Assembly: GCF_004217615.1 (NCBI RefSeq)
Contig: NZ_SHLD01000001.1
Span: 1,984,001-2,048,000 of the forward strand
DNA length: 64,000 nt
Source of the DNA: Micromonospora kangleipakensis
GTDB taxonomy: Bacteria > Actinomycetota > Actinomycetes > Mycobacteriales > Micromonosporaceae
Direction of reading: 5' to 3'
The notes below the pieces were generated by a model that had not been told where the DNA came from, searched no databases, and saw only the letters and a program-made list of their open reading frames with translations. Positions within the stretch are counted from its first letter, which is position 1. Each line of letters begins with the position of its first letter. Positions 17,665 to 25,611 of this stretch are shown here, one piece after another. Both the position numbers and the translations under genes were made by a program.

Positions 17665-18489
17665 ATGTCGATCACGGACAGGGACCTGGTCATTGCGGCA
17701 GCGCAAGCAGGAGCTGCTGTTGTGCGCTCCAAGTACGGTGCGTCGCTGGAGCGCTTTGAGAAGTCCGCGGGCGACTTCGCCACTGCCGCAGACATCGAGG
17801 CGGAGCAGGTCATCCTCGACGTTCTTCGCACTGCCCGACCGGACGACGCCGTGACCGGCGAGGAGAGTGGACGCACGGGGGCCGGCGGCGCTGAGCGTAT
17901 GTGGCTCGTCGACCCCCTGTGCGGCACGCTGAACTATGCCGCGCGGAGCATGCTGGTCGCGGTGAATGTCGCCCTGCGGACGGGCTTCGGCATCACGGTG
18001 GCGGCCTCAGCCGACCCGTTCGCCGACGAGGTGTTCTGGACGGACGGCGCGAGCGCGTACGTCCGCAGCGACGGCGTGGACAAGGAGCTGATGCCCTCAG
18101 CCGATTCGCGACTGGTGGATGTCAACCTCGATCCGCCGTTTCCGAACGATCCCGAGTTCCGGGCTGTCCGGCTGCTCGCCGACCCGGGGTTCGTCGAGCA
18201 GTTCCGCCCGCGCGTGGTCTCCACCACCCTGGCGGTGGCCTGGGTGGCAGCCGGTCGGCGAGCCGCTTACGTAACTGACGGCAACCTGCAGGACAGCGTG
18301 CACTTTGCCAGCGGGATCGCCCTGTGCCAGGCCGCCGGATGCGTGGTGACCGGCATCCAGGGGCAGCCGCTGCACACCGGCGTGGGCGGGCTCGTCGTGG
18401 CGGCGGACCAGGAGACGCATGCCGCCTTGCTGGCGCTCATCGGCCACCAGTTCCCATCGGAGGGTGGCTCTGCAGTAGCGACACCGTAG
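17665..18489 (+). CDS. Inositol monophosphatase-family protein
   Basis: 274 residues from ATG 17665. The first metal motif G-E-E-S-G (about 71-75) and the second motif W-L-V-D-P-L-C-G-T-L-N-Y (about 87) are clear, and A-A-G-C-V-V-T near residue 230 matches the C-terminal A-G-G-x-x-T signature. The usual second motif is D-P-x-D-G-T; the second Asp, a metal ligand, is Cys here (codon TGC). This may mark a subfamily with altered metal use or a non-enzymatic role. Expected activity: Mg-dependent phosphomonoesterase on inositol phosphate, histidinol phosphate or PAP. Not obviously in an operon. Confidence 0.8.
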   Translation: MSITDRDLVIAAAQAGAAVVRSKYGASLERFEKSAGDFATAADIEAEQVILDVLRTARPDDAVTGEESGRTGAGGAERMWLVDPLCGTLNYAARSMLVAVNVALRTGFGITVAASADPFADEVFWTDGASAYVRSDGVDKELMPSADSRLVDVNLDPPFPNDPEFRAVRLLADPGFVEQFRPRVVSTTLAVAWVAAGRRAAYVTDGNLQDSVHFASGIALCQAAGCVVTGIQGQPLHTGVGGLVVAADQETHAALLALIGHQFPSEGGSAVATP

Positions 18490-18584
18490 AGCCGGGAACG
18501 CCTGCTCGACCTCGGCAAACGGGGAAGTCCAGGTCGGCGGCCACCTGATCCGCCGATGGAGTTGTGGCGGACCTCCGATAGTCG

Positions 18585-18989
18585 TCAAGTGCGTCGCTGG
18601 GGCCTGGGGCGTCCGGCCGTGCGGCCGTCGGCGGTGAGGGACGAGGGATGCTCACCCTGGTAGGGGATCCAGACAAATGCCGGCGCGAACGGTACGAAGC
18701 CCTGACCGTGCAGGTCCTGGTGGAGGTCCTCAGCGAGCACCAGGCCTGGCAACTCTCCGGCGGTCAGTTCGTCAGCCCATTCTTGTTGCAGTTCGGCCGG
18801 GTCGACGCGTCCCTCCGGATCCCACCCGACCTGGGCGGCGCGGTAGCCGGTGAACCGCATCAGCAGCTGGTAGAGGCCGTTGCCTAATTCACTGAGCTCG
18901 GCGGCCGTCAGCCGCAGACGCTCGTGGTGGCGGTCCAGCCCCACTTTCCAGCCGGTCGGGGATGCCCCCGACCGGCCGTCGTTCTTCAC
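18585..18989 (-). pseudogene. Hypothetical protein gene with its start replaced by repeat DNA
   Basis: A frame of about 134 residues. The first dozen (from GTG 18989) are encoded by the long repeat copy 2 itself; homologous-looking, well-composed sequence begins around G-W-K-V-G-L-D-R-H-H-E-R-L and contains helical stretches such as E-L-S-E-L-G-N-G-L-Y-Q-L-L. No family recognised. The real N-terminus was probably lost when the repeat arrived, so expression from this fused start is doubtful. Codon usage fits its neighbours. Confidence 0.5.
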
Positions 18990-19160
18990 CCTGCAGTGCC
19001 AGGGGGCGCCTGCGACCGAAGCGGCGGCTCGGCGGGGACGAGCACGACCGCGACTTCAGCGGATGCGGAAAGCCCCCCGACCTCGCCGCTGTCTGGTCGC
19101 CGGCTTCTTCCTACCTTTTGCGCCCGAAGGGACTCGAGCCCCTGACCTTCTGATCCGTAG
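18953..19160. repeat. Long direct repeat copy 2 (terminator plus tRNA-Arg 3' flank)
   Basis: Second copy of the unit at 13526-13735, in the same orientation, again ending in a tRNA-Arg 3' half. The 5.4 kb between the two copies holds the MDR relic, IS607, the alcohol dehydrogenase and the phosphatase. Confidence 0.8.
19120..19160 (-). repeat. tRNA-Arg(ACG) 3' half, attachment-site copy 2
   Basis: Acceptor strand CGGGCGC, T-arm with loop CTCGAGT (one change), variable region, 3' anticodon stem TCAGA and loop CTACGGA are intact; homology stops at the anticodon loop, where the 5' stem should begin. Confidence 0.75.
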
Positions 19161-19344
19161 CCTGGGCCAGCCCGTCCGGCTTAGTGCAGCAGTGGCTGCA
19201 ACCACTGTTCGCAGCGGTTCAATCGTCCGCTGCTGCGTCAGTCCGTCCAGCGCCGTTGCTGTCATCCGCTGCTGTCACCAGGGGCGGGTTCGACCGTCGG
19301 GGTCGGCGGCGGGCGCAGGAACCGCTGCGGGTGATGGGACTCGG

Positions 19345-19872
19345 TCATCTCCGCGCGTTGCGGAAGTCCTGGTAGCCCATGATGTGCACCGTCTGGGACG
19401 GGTTCAGGGCGTAGGGTATCGCCTTGCCGGTCTCGGCGAACCCGAGCTTGCGGTAGAACGCCCGGGCCCGGGGGTTGTCCTCGTGGACGCCCAGGGTCAG
19501 CCACGCCGCGTCGATGTGGTCGCGGGCGAAGCGGATCGCCGCAGCCATCAGGGCAGCGGCGGGTCCAGCCGGGCCGCGGTGCGCCGGGGTGACGTAGACC
19601 GCGTAGACGTGGGCGTGGTCGGGAACTTCGGCAAGCGGCGCGACGGCAGCCATCCCGACCCAATCGCCTGCCTCGCCGGTGGCGACGAATGTCGCTGACG
19701 AGGCGGAGTCGGCTTCGCGGGCCGCCTCCTGCTGCCAGACGGTGCCGCTGAAGGCGGTCGCCTCGGCGAGTGGCGTGCTGAACGCGGTCGGTGAGTCCTG
19801 GAGTGCCTCCAGTCGGATGGCCCTCAACTGCCGCCATTCTCCGGCGGCTACGCGGCGTATGTGGTAGATCAT
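19345..19872 (-). CDS. GNAT-family N-acetyltransferase
   Basis: About 175 residues (M-I-Y-H-I-R-R-V start at 19872; an ATG at 19881 is an alternative). GNAT fold: V-Y-A-V-Y-V-T-P-A-H-R-G (beta4 and the acetyl-CoA loop, slightly degenerate R-G-P-A-G-P-A), A-A-L-M helix, then D-N-P-R-A-R-A-F-Y-R-K-L-G-F. It transfers acetyl from acetyl-CoA to an amine; the substrate is unknown. The start lies only a few bases from the integrase relic, so the native promoter may have been replaced. Confidence 0.85.
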   Translation of the reverse strand: MIYHIRRVAAGEWRQLRAIRLEALQDSPTAFSTPLAEATAFSGTVWQQEAAREADSASSATFVATGEAGDWVGMAAVAPLAEVPDHAHVYAVYVTPAHRGPAGPAAALMAAAIRFARDHIDAAWLTLGVHEDNPRARAFYRKLGFAETGKAIPYALNPSQTVHIMGYQDFRNARR

Positions 19873-19883
19873 GAAGCCCATTC

Positions 19884-20112
19884 TCGTTGTGTGGCGGAGC
19901 TCAGCTGTTCGGTGATCCGGCTGCATGATCTGCGGCACGGCTGCGTGTCGGTGCTGCTGGCCCTGGGTGTGCCGCGTCGGACGGTGATGGACATCGTGGG
20001 GCACAGCACGTTGGAGATGGCCATGACGGTCTACGGGCATGTCAGCCTGGGCGACAAGCGGGCGGCGCTGGATCAGCTCGGCGGCCTGCTCGATGACGGG
20101 CGCCCGGAATGA
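19884..20112 (+). pseudogene. Tyrosine recombinase (integrase) C-terminal relic
   Basis: About 70 residues of an integrase C-terminus: L-H-D-L-R-H-G-C (box II His and Arg), V-M-D-I-V-G-H-S-T-L-E-M (second His region) and T-V-Y-G-H-V with the tyrosine nucleophile. The N-terminal 300 or so residues are missing. It stands 75 bases from tRNA-Arg remnant copy 3, the arrangement of integrase and attR in pSAM2-like elements, and marks a decayed integrative element. Confidence 0.82.
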
Positions 20113-20187
20113 CGTTGCTGTCACCGGTTGTCTGTCAGGCCCGGTCGCAAGCGGCCGGTCCTCAGCGTTTTCCCTGTTCAAAAGTGT

Positions 20188-20234
20188 GCGCCCGAAGGGA
20201 CTCGAACCCTGACCTTCTGATCCGTAGACAGATG
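20188..20234 (-). repeat. tRNA-Arg(ACG) 3' half, attachment-site copy 3
   Basis: Acceptor strand, T-arm (one base deleted next to the stem), anticodon loop CTACGGA and most of both anticodon stems are present; no D-arm. Together with the adjacent integrase relic this looks like an old element end. Confidence 0.78.
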
Positions 20235-20502
20235 GCTGTCTATGCAATGAGGGTTCGCTCGGACGGCACGTCCCGGTCCCACTCGAACCATGAGCGTCCC
20301 GGCGGATACCAGCAGGTCCGGGCATTGGATTCATCGGAACAATTCTTCGAGTTGCCCTGGAAGAGAAGCAAGTCCGATGAGGTACCGGCGTGTCCGCGCC
20401 AGTTCGCCGACGTCCGATCACCATCCGAGCACCAAACGGTCCCCGCCTGCGCCGATACGGCATACGTCGTGGGCCTCGGTACCTCCACTGACCCGTGAGG
20501 AT

Positions 20503-20693
20503 GGCTCTGACGGCCTGAGTTGGCCCCACCAGGACGGCTACAACTGGCCCCACCGCGAATGGCCCCACCGCGAAGACGATCGGAAATGCCTTCAACACGG
20601 TGAGTCACCGCAGCGGACGGGGCCTACCCTATGCCGGCCAACACCGCCGCCGGTGCGAACCCATCCTCATTTGCCGAGATGAGTGCGCCTGAT
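20503..20693 (+). repeat. Dispersed repeat copy A (about 190 bp)
   Basis: Contains TTGGCCCCACCAGGACGG, then a second TGGCCCCACC block, then a 100-base tail. About 95 per cent like the inverse of copy D (39907-40077) by eye, with a 15-base tandem duplication (CCGCGAATGGCCCCA) that D lacks. Paired short motifs in a repeat without coding capacity suggest a MITE or the relic end of a transposon. Confidence 0.75.
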
Positions 20694-20721
20694 CTTGCGG
20701 GCCAGGGCGTCATGCACGATA

Positions 20722-20754
20722 GACAGAACGCGCAGTCTGACTGCGCGTTCTGTC
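20722..20754 (-). terminator. Perfect 15-bp hairpin downstream of the sigma factor operon
   Basis: GACAGAACGCGCAGT, loop CTG, ACTGCGCGTTCTGTC. It lies 43 bases past the end of the minus-strand gene at 20797, so a terminator role is likely, although no T-run follows. Confidence 0.55.
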
Positions 20755-20796
20755 GGATGGCCATGGACGCAACGGCCGCCGGCCTACGTCGCCATG

Positions 20797-21552
20797 TCAG
20801 TCGTCGGGCTCCACGGTGAACCACCAGTCACCGCTGACGTGGACCTGCAGCCTGACGCCGAGTCCTGTCTCCGTCCGCACCTCTTCTGGTGCGTCGGCCG
20901 GGGTGCCGGGAACGTAGGAGTAGTACCAGTTCCACCTCCAGGAGCTGTCGCGGAGGTGGAACGACGTGCCGGGGCCCCAGCCGCCCTTCTCAATCCGGTG
21001 CACATTCACGCCAGAGTGCTCGATCGCATCGGATACCCGGGTGAACGCAGCCTCGCTCTCGGTGTCGAACGGCAGCTCGGGGTCGTCGGGATTTGCGCAA
21101 CCCGAGTCGCGGTCCCGGAACGCTCCGTGCGACCAGGTGAACACGCGGCACGCCGGACGACTCCACGCCGCTCCCTCGTCGATGTACAGGGTGAGCCCCA
21201 AGTCGTCTGCCACCGGCAGAACCTGACGTTCCAGGTCCGCGACGTCGTCAAGCTGCCTTTGGCGCGGGAACACCGGCGGCTCACCCTGGTTGATGAGCGA
21301 ATGGACGTCGTACCCGCCAGGCATGACGAACCTGCCGCCGCCGGGCAGCTCGATTGGGCCTGCCGCCGTGAGTCCGACGACCGCGGCCACGACCGCGGCG
21401 ACGCTGCCAAGCGCCCGCCGGCGCCGGCTGCGGCGCATTGCTCGCCGTGCGGCGGCGAGGGTACGCCCGGCGTCGGGACCGGCATCCGGGTAGCCCGGGG
21501 CGCCCGCCCGCAGCCGGGCGAGAACGTCATCATCGTGAAGCTGGACGCTCAT
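20797..21552 (-). CDS. Membrane-anchored partner of a SigE-family sigma factor (hypothetical)
   Basis: 251 residues: short cytoplasmic N-terminus, an Arg-rich stretch (A-M-R-R-S-R-R-R-R-A-L), one transmembrane helix at about 48-65 (G-S-V-A-A-V-V-A-A-V-V-G-L-T-A-A-G), then a roughly 185-residue exported domain with two Cys. The start overlaps the stop of the sigma gene upstream by 4 bases (ATGA), so the two are translationally coupled. Topology and position are those of an anti-sigma factor or a lipoprotein-like partner, but the N-terminus lacks the zinc-binding H-x3-C-x2-C motif. Function inferred from context only. Confidence 0.7.
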   Translation of the reverse strand: MSVQLHDDDVLARLRAGAPGYPDAGPDAGRTLAAARRAMRRSRRRRALGSVAAVVAAVVGLTAAGPIELPGGGRFVMPGGYDVHSLINQGEPPVFPRQRQLDDVADLERQVLPVADDLGLTLYIDEGAAWSRPACRVFTWSHGAFRDRDSGCANPDDPELPFDTESEAAFTRVSDAIEHSGVNVHRIEKGGWGPGTSFHLRDSSWRWNWYYSYVPGTPADAPEEVRTETGLGVRLQVHVSGDWWFTVEPDD

Positions 21553-22154
21553 CGCAGATCCCCTTCCGCGAAGATCTCGCGCAGCCGGGCGATCCCGCGC
21601 GCGTGGTGGGACTTAACCGTGCCGACCGAGATCCCCAGCTCGTGGGCAACCTCGGTCTCGGTGAGGTCGAGCAGGTGTCGCAGCACCACGACCCGCCGCT
21701 GCGCCAGCGGCAGCCGGGCCAGAGCCTGGACCACGGCGTTGCGGGCGACGACGGCACCCGTGTTGTCAGGCCCGGCCTGTTCGGGCAGCGCGCCCGGGTC
21801 GACGACGACCTCGCGACGCGTGCGCCGCCACCCATCCACCCGCAGGTTGACCAGCACCCGACGCGCGTACGCCTGCGGGTCGCCGTCGCGCGCCACGCGT
21901 CGCCAGGATCGATACATGCGCTCGTAGGTGGCCTGGACCAACTCCTCCGCACGGACCGGATCACCACACAGCAGCACAGCAGTGCGTAACAAATATCGAC
22001 CGGACGCGACCACGAACTCGACGAACTCCTGATCACGCGTGCCCCCTGGCCTGACGCGGACGGGGGCACCCCCAAGCTCATCAACCACCGTGGGCGCCAC
22101 GGGTACGGAGCCAGCGGCAGATGGCTCGCTATACATGCTCACACTCATCACCAC
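21549..22154 (-). CDS. SigE-family ECF RNA polymerase sigma factor
   Basis: 201 residues if the first ATG is used; ATGs at 22148 and 22136 are alternatives. A 40-residue variable N-terminus is followed by region 2 (F-V-E-F-V-V-A-S-G-R-Y-L-L-R-T-A-V-L-L-C-G-D) and region 4 (L-P-L-A-Q-R-R-V-V-V-L-R-H-L-L-D-L to G-T-V-K-S-H-H-A-R-G). This is the streptomycete SigE-family type often coupled to an exported membrane partner, as here. Probably responds to an envelope or extracellular cue sensed by the overlapping downstream gene product. Confidence 0.88.
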   Translation of the reverse strand: MVMSVSMYSEPSAAGSVPVAPTVVDELGGAPVRVRPGGTRDQEFVEFVVASGRYLLRTAVLLCGDPVRAEELVQATYERMYRSWRRVARDGDPQAYARRVLVNLRVDGWRRTRREVVVDPGALPEQAGPDNTGAVVARNAVVQALARLPLAQRRVVVLRHLLDLTETEVAHELGISVGTVKSHHARGIARLREIFAEGDLR

Positions 22155-22523
22155 GCAGCAGCATCACTGAACGTTGTCAACGGATCAGGTCAATCCCAAG
22201 CCGCGCCCGGCAGGGCCATACGCGCATCGATGACGCCAAGCAAGGTCAAGCGACCGATCATGCCGCGATCCGCGCGGCACGCAGCGTGACGGCTGGAGCT
22301 GCCGCTCGCCATCCGGAACTGCCGATGTCAGTGCGTCTGGGAGGAGGAGCGATCGGACGTTGGGTACCTTGCCCTTCGCTGGGGCGTGCCGCCAGGAACT
22401 GGTCCAGCGGACTGAACAGCACCGCGGCGTGGTGCCGTACGCCGCAGGCCGCGCACACGAGCGAGCGGGCCGACGCTGGTACCGTCTCCGCTGGTCAGAT
22501 CGCCGTAAAGTTGGAGTCATGAC
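22155..22523. other. Gene-less divergent region
   Basis: Lies between the sigma factor and an acetyltransferase gene. A minus-strand frame at 22258-22458 (C-A-A-C-G-V-R-H-H-A-A-V at its start) has reasonable composition but no known family and no ribosome binding site. Confidence 0.35.
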
Positions 22524-23039
22524 ATGCCGGTCATCCGTGTCGCCACGGTCGACGACGCCCCCGCCGTGACCGCGCTACTACGCGCGAACCGCGAAGCCTT
22601 CGCACCCTGGGTACCACTGCGTGACGACCCGTGGTTCACGCTGGACAACCAGCGCACGATCCTCGAGACATCGCTGGAAGCCCATGCCCAGGGAACCATG
22701 GTTCCGCTCGTCATTCTGGACGGGGACGAGGTGATCGGCCAGCTGAACATCAGCGGCATCACCCGGGGCGCACTGCAATCAGCGGCGATCGGCTACTGGA
22801 TCGGCCTGTCACATCAGGGCCAGGGGCTCGCCACCGCGGCTGTCGGCGATGCCATCGCAATCGCTTTCGGCGAACTCGACCTGCACCGGCTTCAGGCAGA
22901 GACGCTGCTGCGCAACACGGCATCGCAGCAGGTGCTGCTGCGCAACGGGTTCCGGCCGTACGGTGTGGCTCCTTCGTATCTGAAGATCGCAGGTAGCTGG
23001 CAGGATCACCTCCTGTTCCACCTGCTCACCACGGACTGA
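22524..23039 (+). CDS. GNAT acetyltransferase, RimJ/RimL type
   Basis: 171 residues. I-G-Y-W-I-G-L-S-H-Q-G-Q-G-L-A-T-A-A-V (about 91-109) is the acetyl-CoA binding segment with the Q/R-x-x-G-x-G/A signature, followed by L-D-L-H-R-L-Q-A-E-T-L-L-R-N-T-A-S-Q-Q-V-L-L-R-N-G-F. This matches the ribosomal-protein-alanine acetyltransferase branch; many members instead acetylate small molecules or antibiotics. No neighbour suggests the substrate. Confidence 0.88.
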   Translation: MPVIRVATVDDAPAVTALLRANREAFAPWVPLRDDPWFTLDNQRTILETSLEAHAQGTMVPLVILDGDEVIGQLNISGITRGALQSAAIGYWIGLSHQGQGLATAAVGDAIAIAFGELDLHRLQAETLLRNTASQQVLLRNGFRPYGVAPSYLKIAGSWQDHLLFHLLTTD

Positions 23040-23080
23040 AGGCGGGCTGCGCTGCCCCCCGCAAGCGCGCACATCTGCCG

Positions 23081-23530
23081 ATGAGCGCCTACCACGTCGG
23101 AGGCCCCTTGCCGGCCGATGATCCTCGCCCGGGCCGCTTGTCGGATCTCCCCGGGATGATGATGAACATGTTCCAGCAGCAACCCGCGCCCGAGGTCCAC
23201 GCCTTGATCGGCGTTATCGATCTCATCGTCTCAAACCAGCGTCCGAGCAGCCGGGTGGCCGAGCGTTACTCGGCCATGTCCCGGGACGGGATTCGGCTCG
23301 TTGTGCGCGGCGCGTTGCCCTACTCCGAGGCGGTGTATGCGCGGTTCGCCTTTGCGCGGGTGTCGCTGGAAGGCTGGCATCTCGGTGAGGGGCGCGGCGC
23401 ACTCGCCGAGGCCGTCATCGCGACTGCCGAGGCCGTGCTGGTGTTGGCCGACGGCCGCAACGCCCGGCCCGGTGACAAAGCCGCCATCCTTGACGCTGCG
23501 GCGCTGCTCACCGACACTGTGGCCAAGCCG
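23081..23530 (+). pseudogene. Hypothetical gene truncated by an IS5 relic
   Basis: From about 23156 (M-M-M-N-M-F-Q-Q-Q-P) the frame has strong third-position GC and reads as a real, Ala-rich helical protein of about 120 residues (E-G-W-H-L-G-E-G-R-G-A-L-A-E-A-V-I). At about 23525 it runs into the 3' end of a minus-strand IS5-type transposase and continues only as junk. The 3' part is lost. No family recognised; true start uncertain. Confidence 0.4.
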
Positions 23531-23840
23531 GCGCATCGCCAGGTGGATCATGGCTTCCGAGCGGGCCGGGAGGGTTTCGTAGTCCCGGGCCGGGCGGCGG
23601 TGGAACATCAGCCAGCCGTAGGTGCGCTCGACCGTCCACCGTTTCGGAACAGGGGTAAAGCCCCTGGCCCCGGGCGGGCGTTGGACGATCTCCATGTCGA
23701 TGCCGAGGCGGGCGGCGTGCTCGACCAGGTGCGTGCGGTGGCCGCCGTCGACCCAGACCTTGCGCAGGCCGGGGTGGGCGGCGGCGACGCGGTTGAGCAG
23801 CTGGGTGCCGGCGGTGGAGTCCTGCACGCTGGCACCCAGC
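23527..23840 (-). pseudogene. IS5-family transposase C-terminal relic
   Basis: About 100 residues: S-V-Q-D-S-T-A-G, then V-W-V-D-G-G-H-R (second catalytic Asp) and R-W-T-V-E-R-T-Y-G-W-L (catalytic Glu region), ending E-A-M-I-H-L-A-M-R-R-L. The N-terminal two thirds are missing. It differs from the intact IS5 element at 32935, so it is a separate insertion. Confidence 0.8.
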
Positions 23841-23874
23841 TGCCTGGCTGATCGTCAGTCCGCTGGTCAGGTCT

Positions 23875-24696
23875 TCAACGCCGGCCGCGGTCGAGGGTGG
23901 CGACCTCGCGTACGGCCTCGGCGATGGCCCGGTAGTCCTTTTTCAGGATGTGGTCGTGGTTGCTGGCGACCTTCGCGCTGATCTTGATGTTCGGGTTGCG
24001 CTCGACCACCTGATCGACGCTGGCGCGGATGCGTTCCTGCTCATCACCCTTGCTTCCGATGGACGCCCCCGACGCGAACACATACCGCGTCGGGACGGTG
24101 ATGCCGTCCAGCACCGGACCCAGATTCCGTGCGCGGGCGAGCTTGCCGAGCTCGATGTTGCACTCGGCCATCTGCGCGGCGTTCAACCGCGGGGTCAGGC
24201 CCGTCGGGCGCAGCAGCGGCATGAACCAGCTCAACCGCTTGAACAGCTTGCGGATCCGCTGCTCCATCGCGTCGTCGAGCCAGTCGTGCGGTTGCGCGCC
24301 TTCCACCAAGACCGCACCCAGGGCACGGTCGGGGTTCCGGCTGGTCCACTGCGCGGCGACGAACGCCCCGTAGGACCAGCCCACCACCAGCGGCCGGTCC
24401 ACACCCCTGGCTTTGAGGACGACGTCGACATCCCGGACACACGCCTCGAAGGAGTAGTCGGCCGACTTCTTCGATTTGCCGCGGGCCCGCTCGTCGTAGG
24501 TGATGTGCCGGTAGTCGGGGCCGAGTTCGGCGATGACCCGCCGCCAGTACCCCTGAGTGGCGAACTGGCCATTGAGGTAGACCACAGGGATACCGGGACC
24601 GCCAGTGTCGGTGACGGCCAGGGCCGTATCGTCAACCGGCACCATGCCGGTCCACTTCGAATTGGTCGAGGAAGTGCTGTTCTTCAGGTTGGTCAT
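23875..24696 (-). CDS. Alpha/beta-fold hydrolase
   Basis: 273 residues. Hydrolase core with oxyanion segment V-V-Y-L-N-G-Q-F, acid-turn region Y-D-E-R-A-R-G-K-S, nucleophile elbow V-V-G-W-S-Y-G-A-F (Ser about 118) and catalytic His late in the chain (A-S-N-H-D-H-I, about 250). Cytoplasmic, no signal peptide. It lies 17 bases after the DUF4097 gene on the same strand and so is probably its operon partner under the divergent GbsR-type regulator. Substrate unknown: esterase, epoxide hydrolase and haloperoxidase relatives share this pattern. Confidence 0.85.
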   Translation of the reverse strand: MTNLKNSTSSTNSKWTGMVPVDDTALAVTDTGGPGIPVVYLNGQFATQGYWRRVIAELGPDYRHITYDERARGKSKKSADYSFEACVRDVDVVLKARGVDRPLVVGWSYGAFVAAQWTSRNPDRALGAVLVEGAQPHDWLDDAMEQRIRKLFKRLSWFMPLLRPTGLTPRLNAAQMAECNIELGKLARARNLGPVLDGITVPTRYVFASGASIGSKGDEQERIRASVDQVVERNPNIKISAKVASNHDHILKKDYRAIAEAVREVATLDRGRR

Positions 24697-24713
24697 GACG
24701 GATGGCTCTTTCT

Positions 24714-25388
24714 TTACAGGCTGCGGGCGGTGATGTCGCCGTGGTCGGTGGTCGCGTGGATGTTCAGGCCGGCCGCGGCGCCTTCGGTGTTCTTCAGCGC
24801 GTTGTGGATCCGGCCGTAGCCGGTGCCGGCGTCCAGGTAGGCGGAAACTCCGTGGGCGGCGCCGACCGTCACGTCGCCCATCTGGGTGCGCAGCACGACC
24901 GTGCCGGAGGTGGCCTCGGCGATGTGGATGTCACCCTTTTGGGTGCTGATCTCCGCGGGGCCGGTAAGGCGGCCGACCGTGACGTCACCGGCGTAGGCGG
25001 CCACGCGCACGCTCGCGGCCTCGTCGATCTTGACCGCGCCGTGCGCGCCCTCGCAGGCGACGTCGCCGAGCCGTCCGACGCCCCGGAACTCGGCGGCGGC
25101 CGCCTTCGCCTCGATGCGGGAACCGGTGGGCAGTTGGACCGTGACCTCGATGGATCCGGAGGGGCCGAGGATCTGGTTCTTCTCCGCCGGGGCCTTGATC
25201 CGCAGGACGCCGTCGCCGAATTCGACCTTGGTCTGCTCAGCTGCCTTCACGTCGCGGCCCTTGGAGGCGTTGGCGGGCAGGACCTCGACGGTGGTGTCGG
25301 CCCGGTCGGCGGCGATGACCTGGATGCGCCCGGCGGGGATGTCCAGGACGGCGGAGATCGCGGCGGGGGTGTCGAACTTCTGCATCAT
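24714..25388 (-). CDS. DUF4097-family beta-helical protein
   Basis: 224 residues of short repeated beta-strand units typical of DUF4097 (G-D-V-T-V-G, K-G-D-I-H-I, M-G-D-V-T-V-G-A, H-G-D-I-T-A). No signal peptide or membrane segment. Function of the family is unproven; members often sit in operons with regulators of envelope or drug stress. First gene of the operon with the hydrolase and divergent from the GbsR-type regulator; the space between holds repeated dyads. Confidence 0.82.
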   Translation of the reverse strand: MMQKFDTPAAISAVLDIPAGRIQVIAADRADTTVEVLPANASKGRDVKAAEQTKVEFGDGVLRIKAPAEKNQILGPSGSIEVTVQLPTGSRIEAKAAAAEFRGVGRLGDVACEGAHGAVKIDEAASVRVAAYAGDVTVGRLTGPAEISTQKGDIHIAEATSGTVVLRTQMGDVTVGAAHGVSAYLDAGTGYGRIHNALKNTEGAAAGLNIHATTDHGDITARSL

Positions 25389-25426
25389 GCTCTCCTCGTG
25401 CGCTCGTCGTTTCTGACATCGGAAAC

Positions 25427-25556
25427 GCTACGTTGCGTTCGAGTGCGGCGCAACTGATCCGTTGCGCATAACCCGCGTTTGTGCAGGCAGAGGGCCAATT
25501 TTCGTTGCACTGGGCGTAGATCTAACGCAATGATAGGTGTCCTGATCGTTGCATTG
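25427..25556. promoter_or_regulatory. Operator cluster between DUF4097 operon and GbsR-type regulator
   Basis: A perfect dyad GCGCAAC-6-GTTGCGC spans 25448-25467, and a second, imperfect one uses AACGCAATGAT (25524-25534) and ATCGTTGCATT (25545-25555). The half-site CGTTGCR appears four times in the plus sense and its complement at least twice. Several sites in one divergent region suggest the neighbouring regulator represses or activates both directions. Confidence 0.6.
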
Positions 25557-25611
25557 GACTGTGGGCGAACGCTACGCTGGCGGCACCAGGGAAGCACGAA
25601 GGGAGATCGCG

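Larger units (their letters stand above)
20235..20796. other. Gene-less stretch with repeat A and a perfect hairpin
   Basis: Open frames here are not convincing. The stretch 20503-20693 is dispersed repeat A and 20722-20754 a hairpin; the 270 bases before repeat A show short coding-like pieces on the minus strand without a recognisable family. Confidence 0.4.

Noticed and set aside
13526..19160. CRISPR array from repeated blocks
   Set aside because: Only two long copies 5.4 kb apart; no short regularly spaced repeats and no cas genes anywhere.
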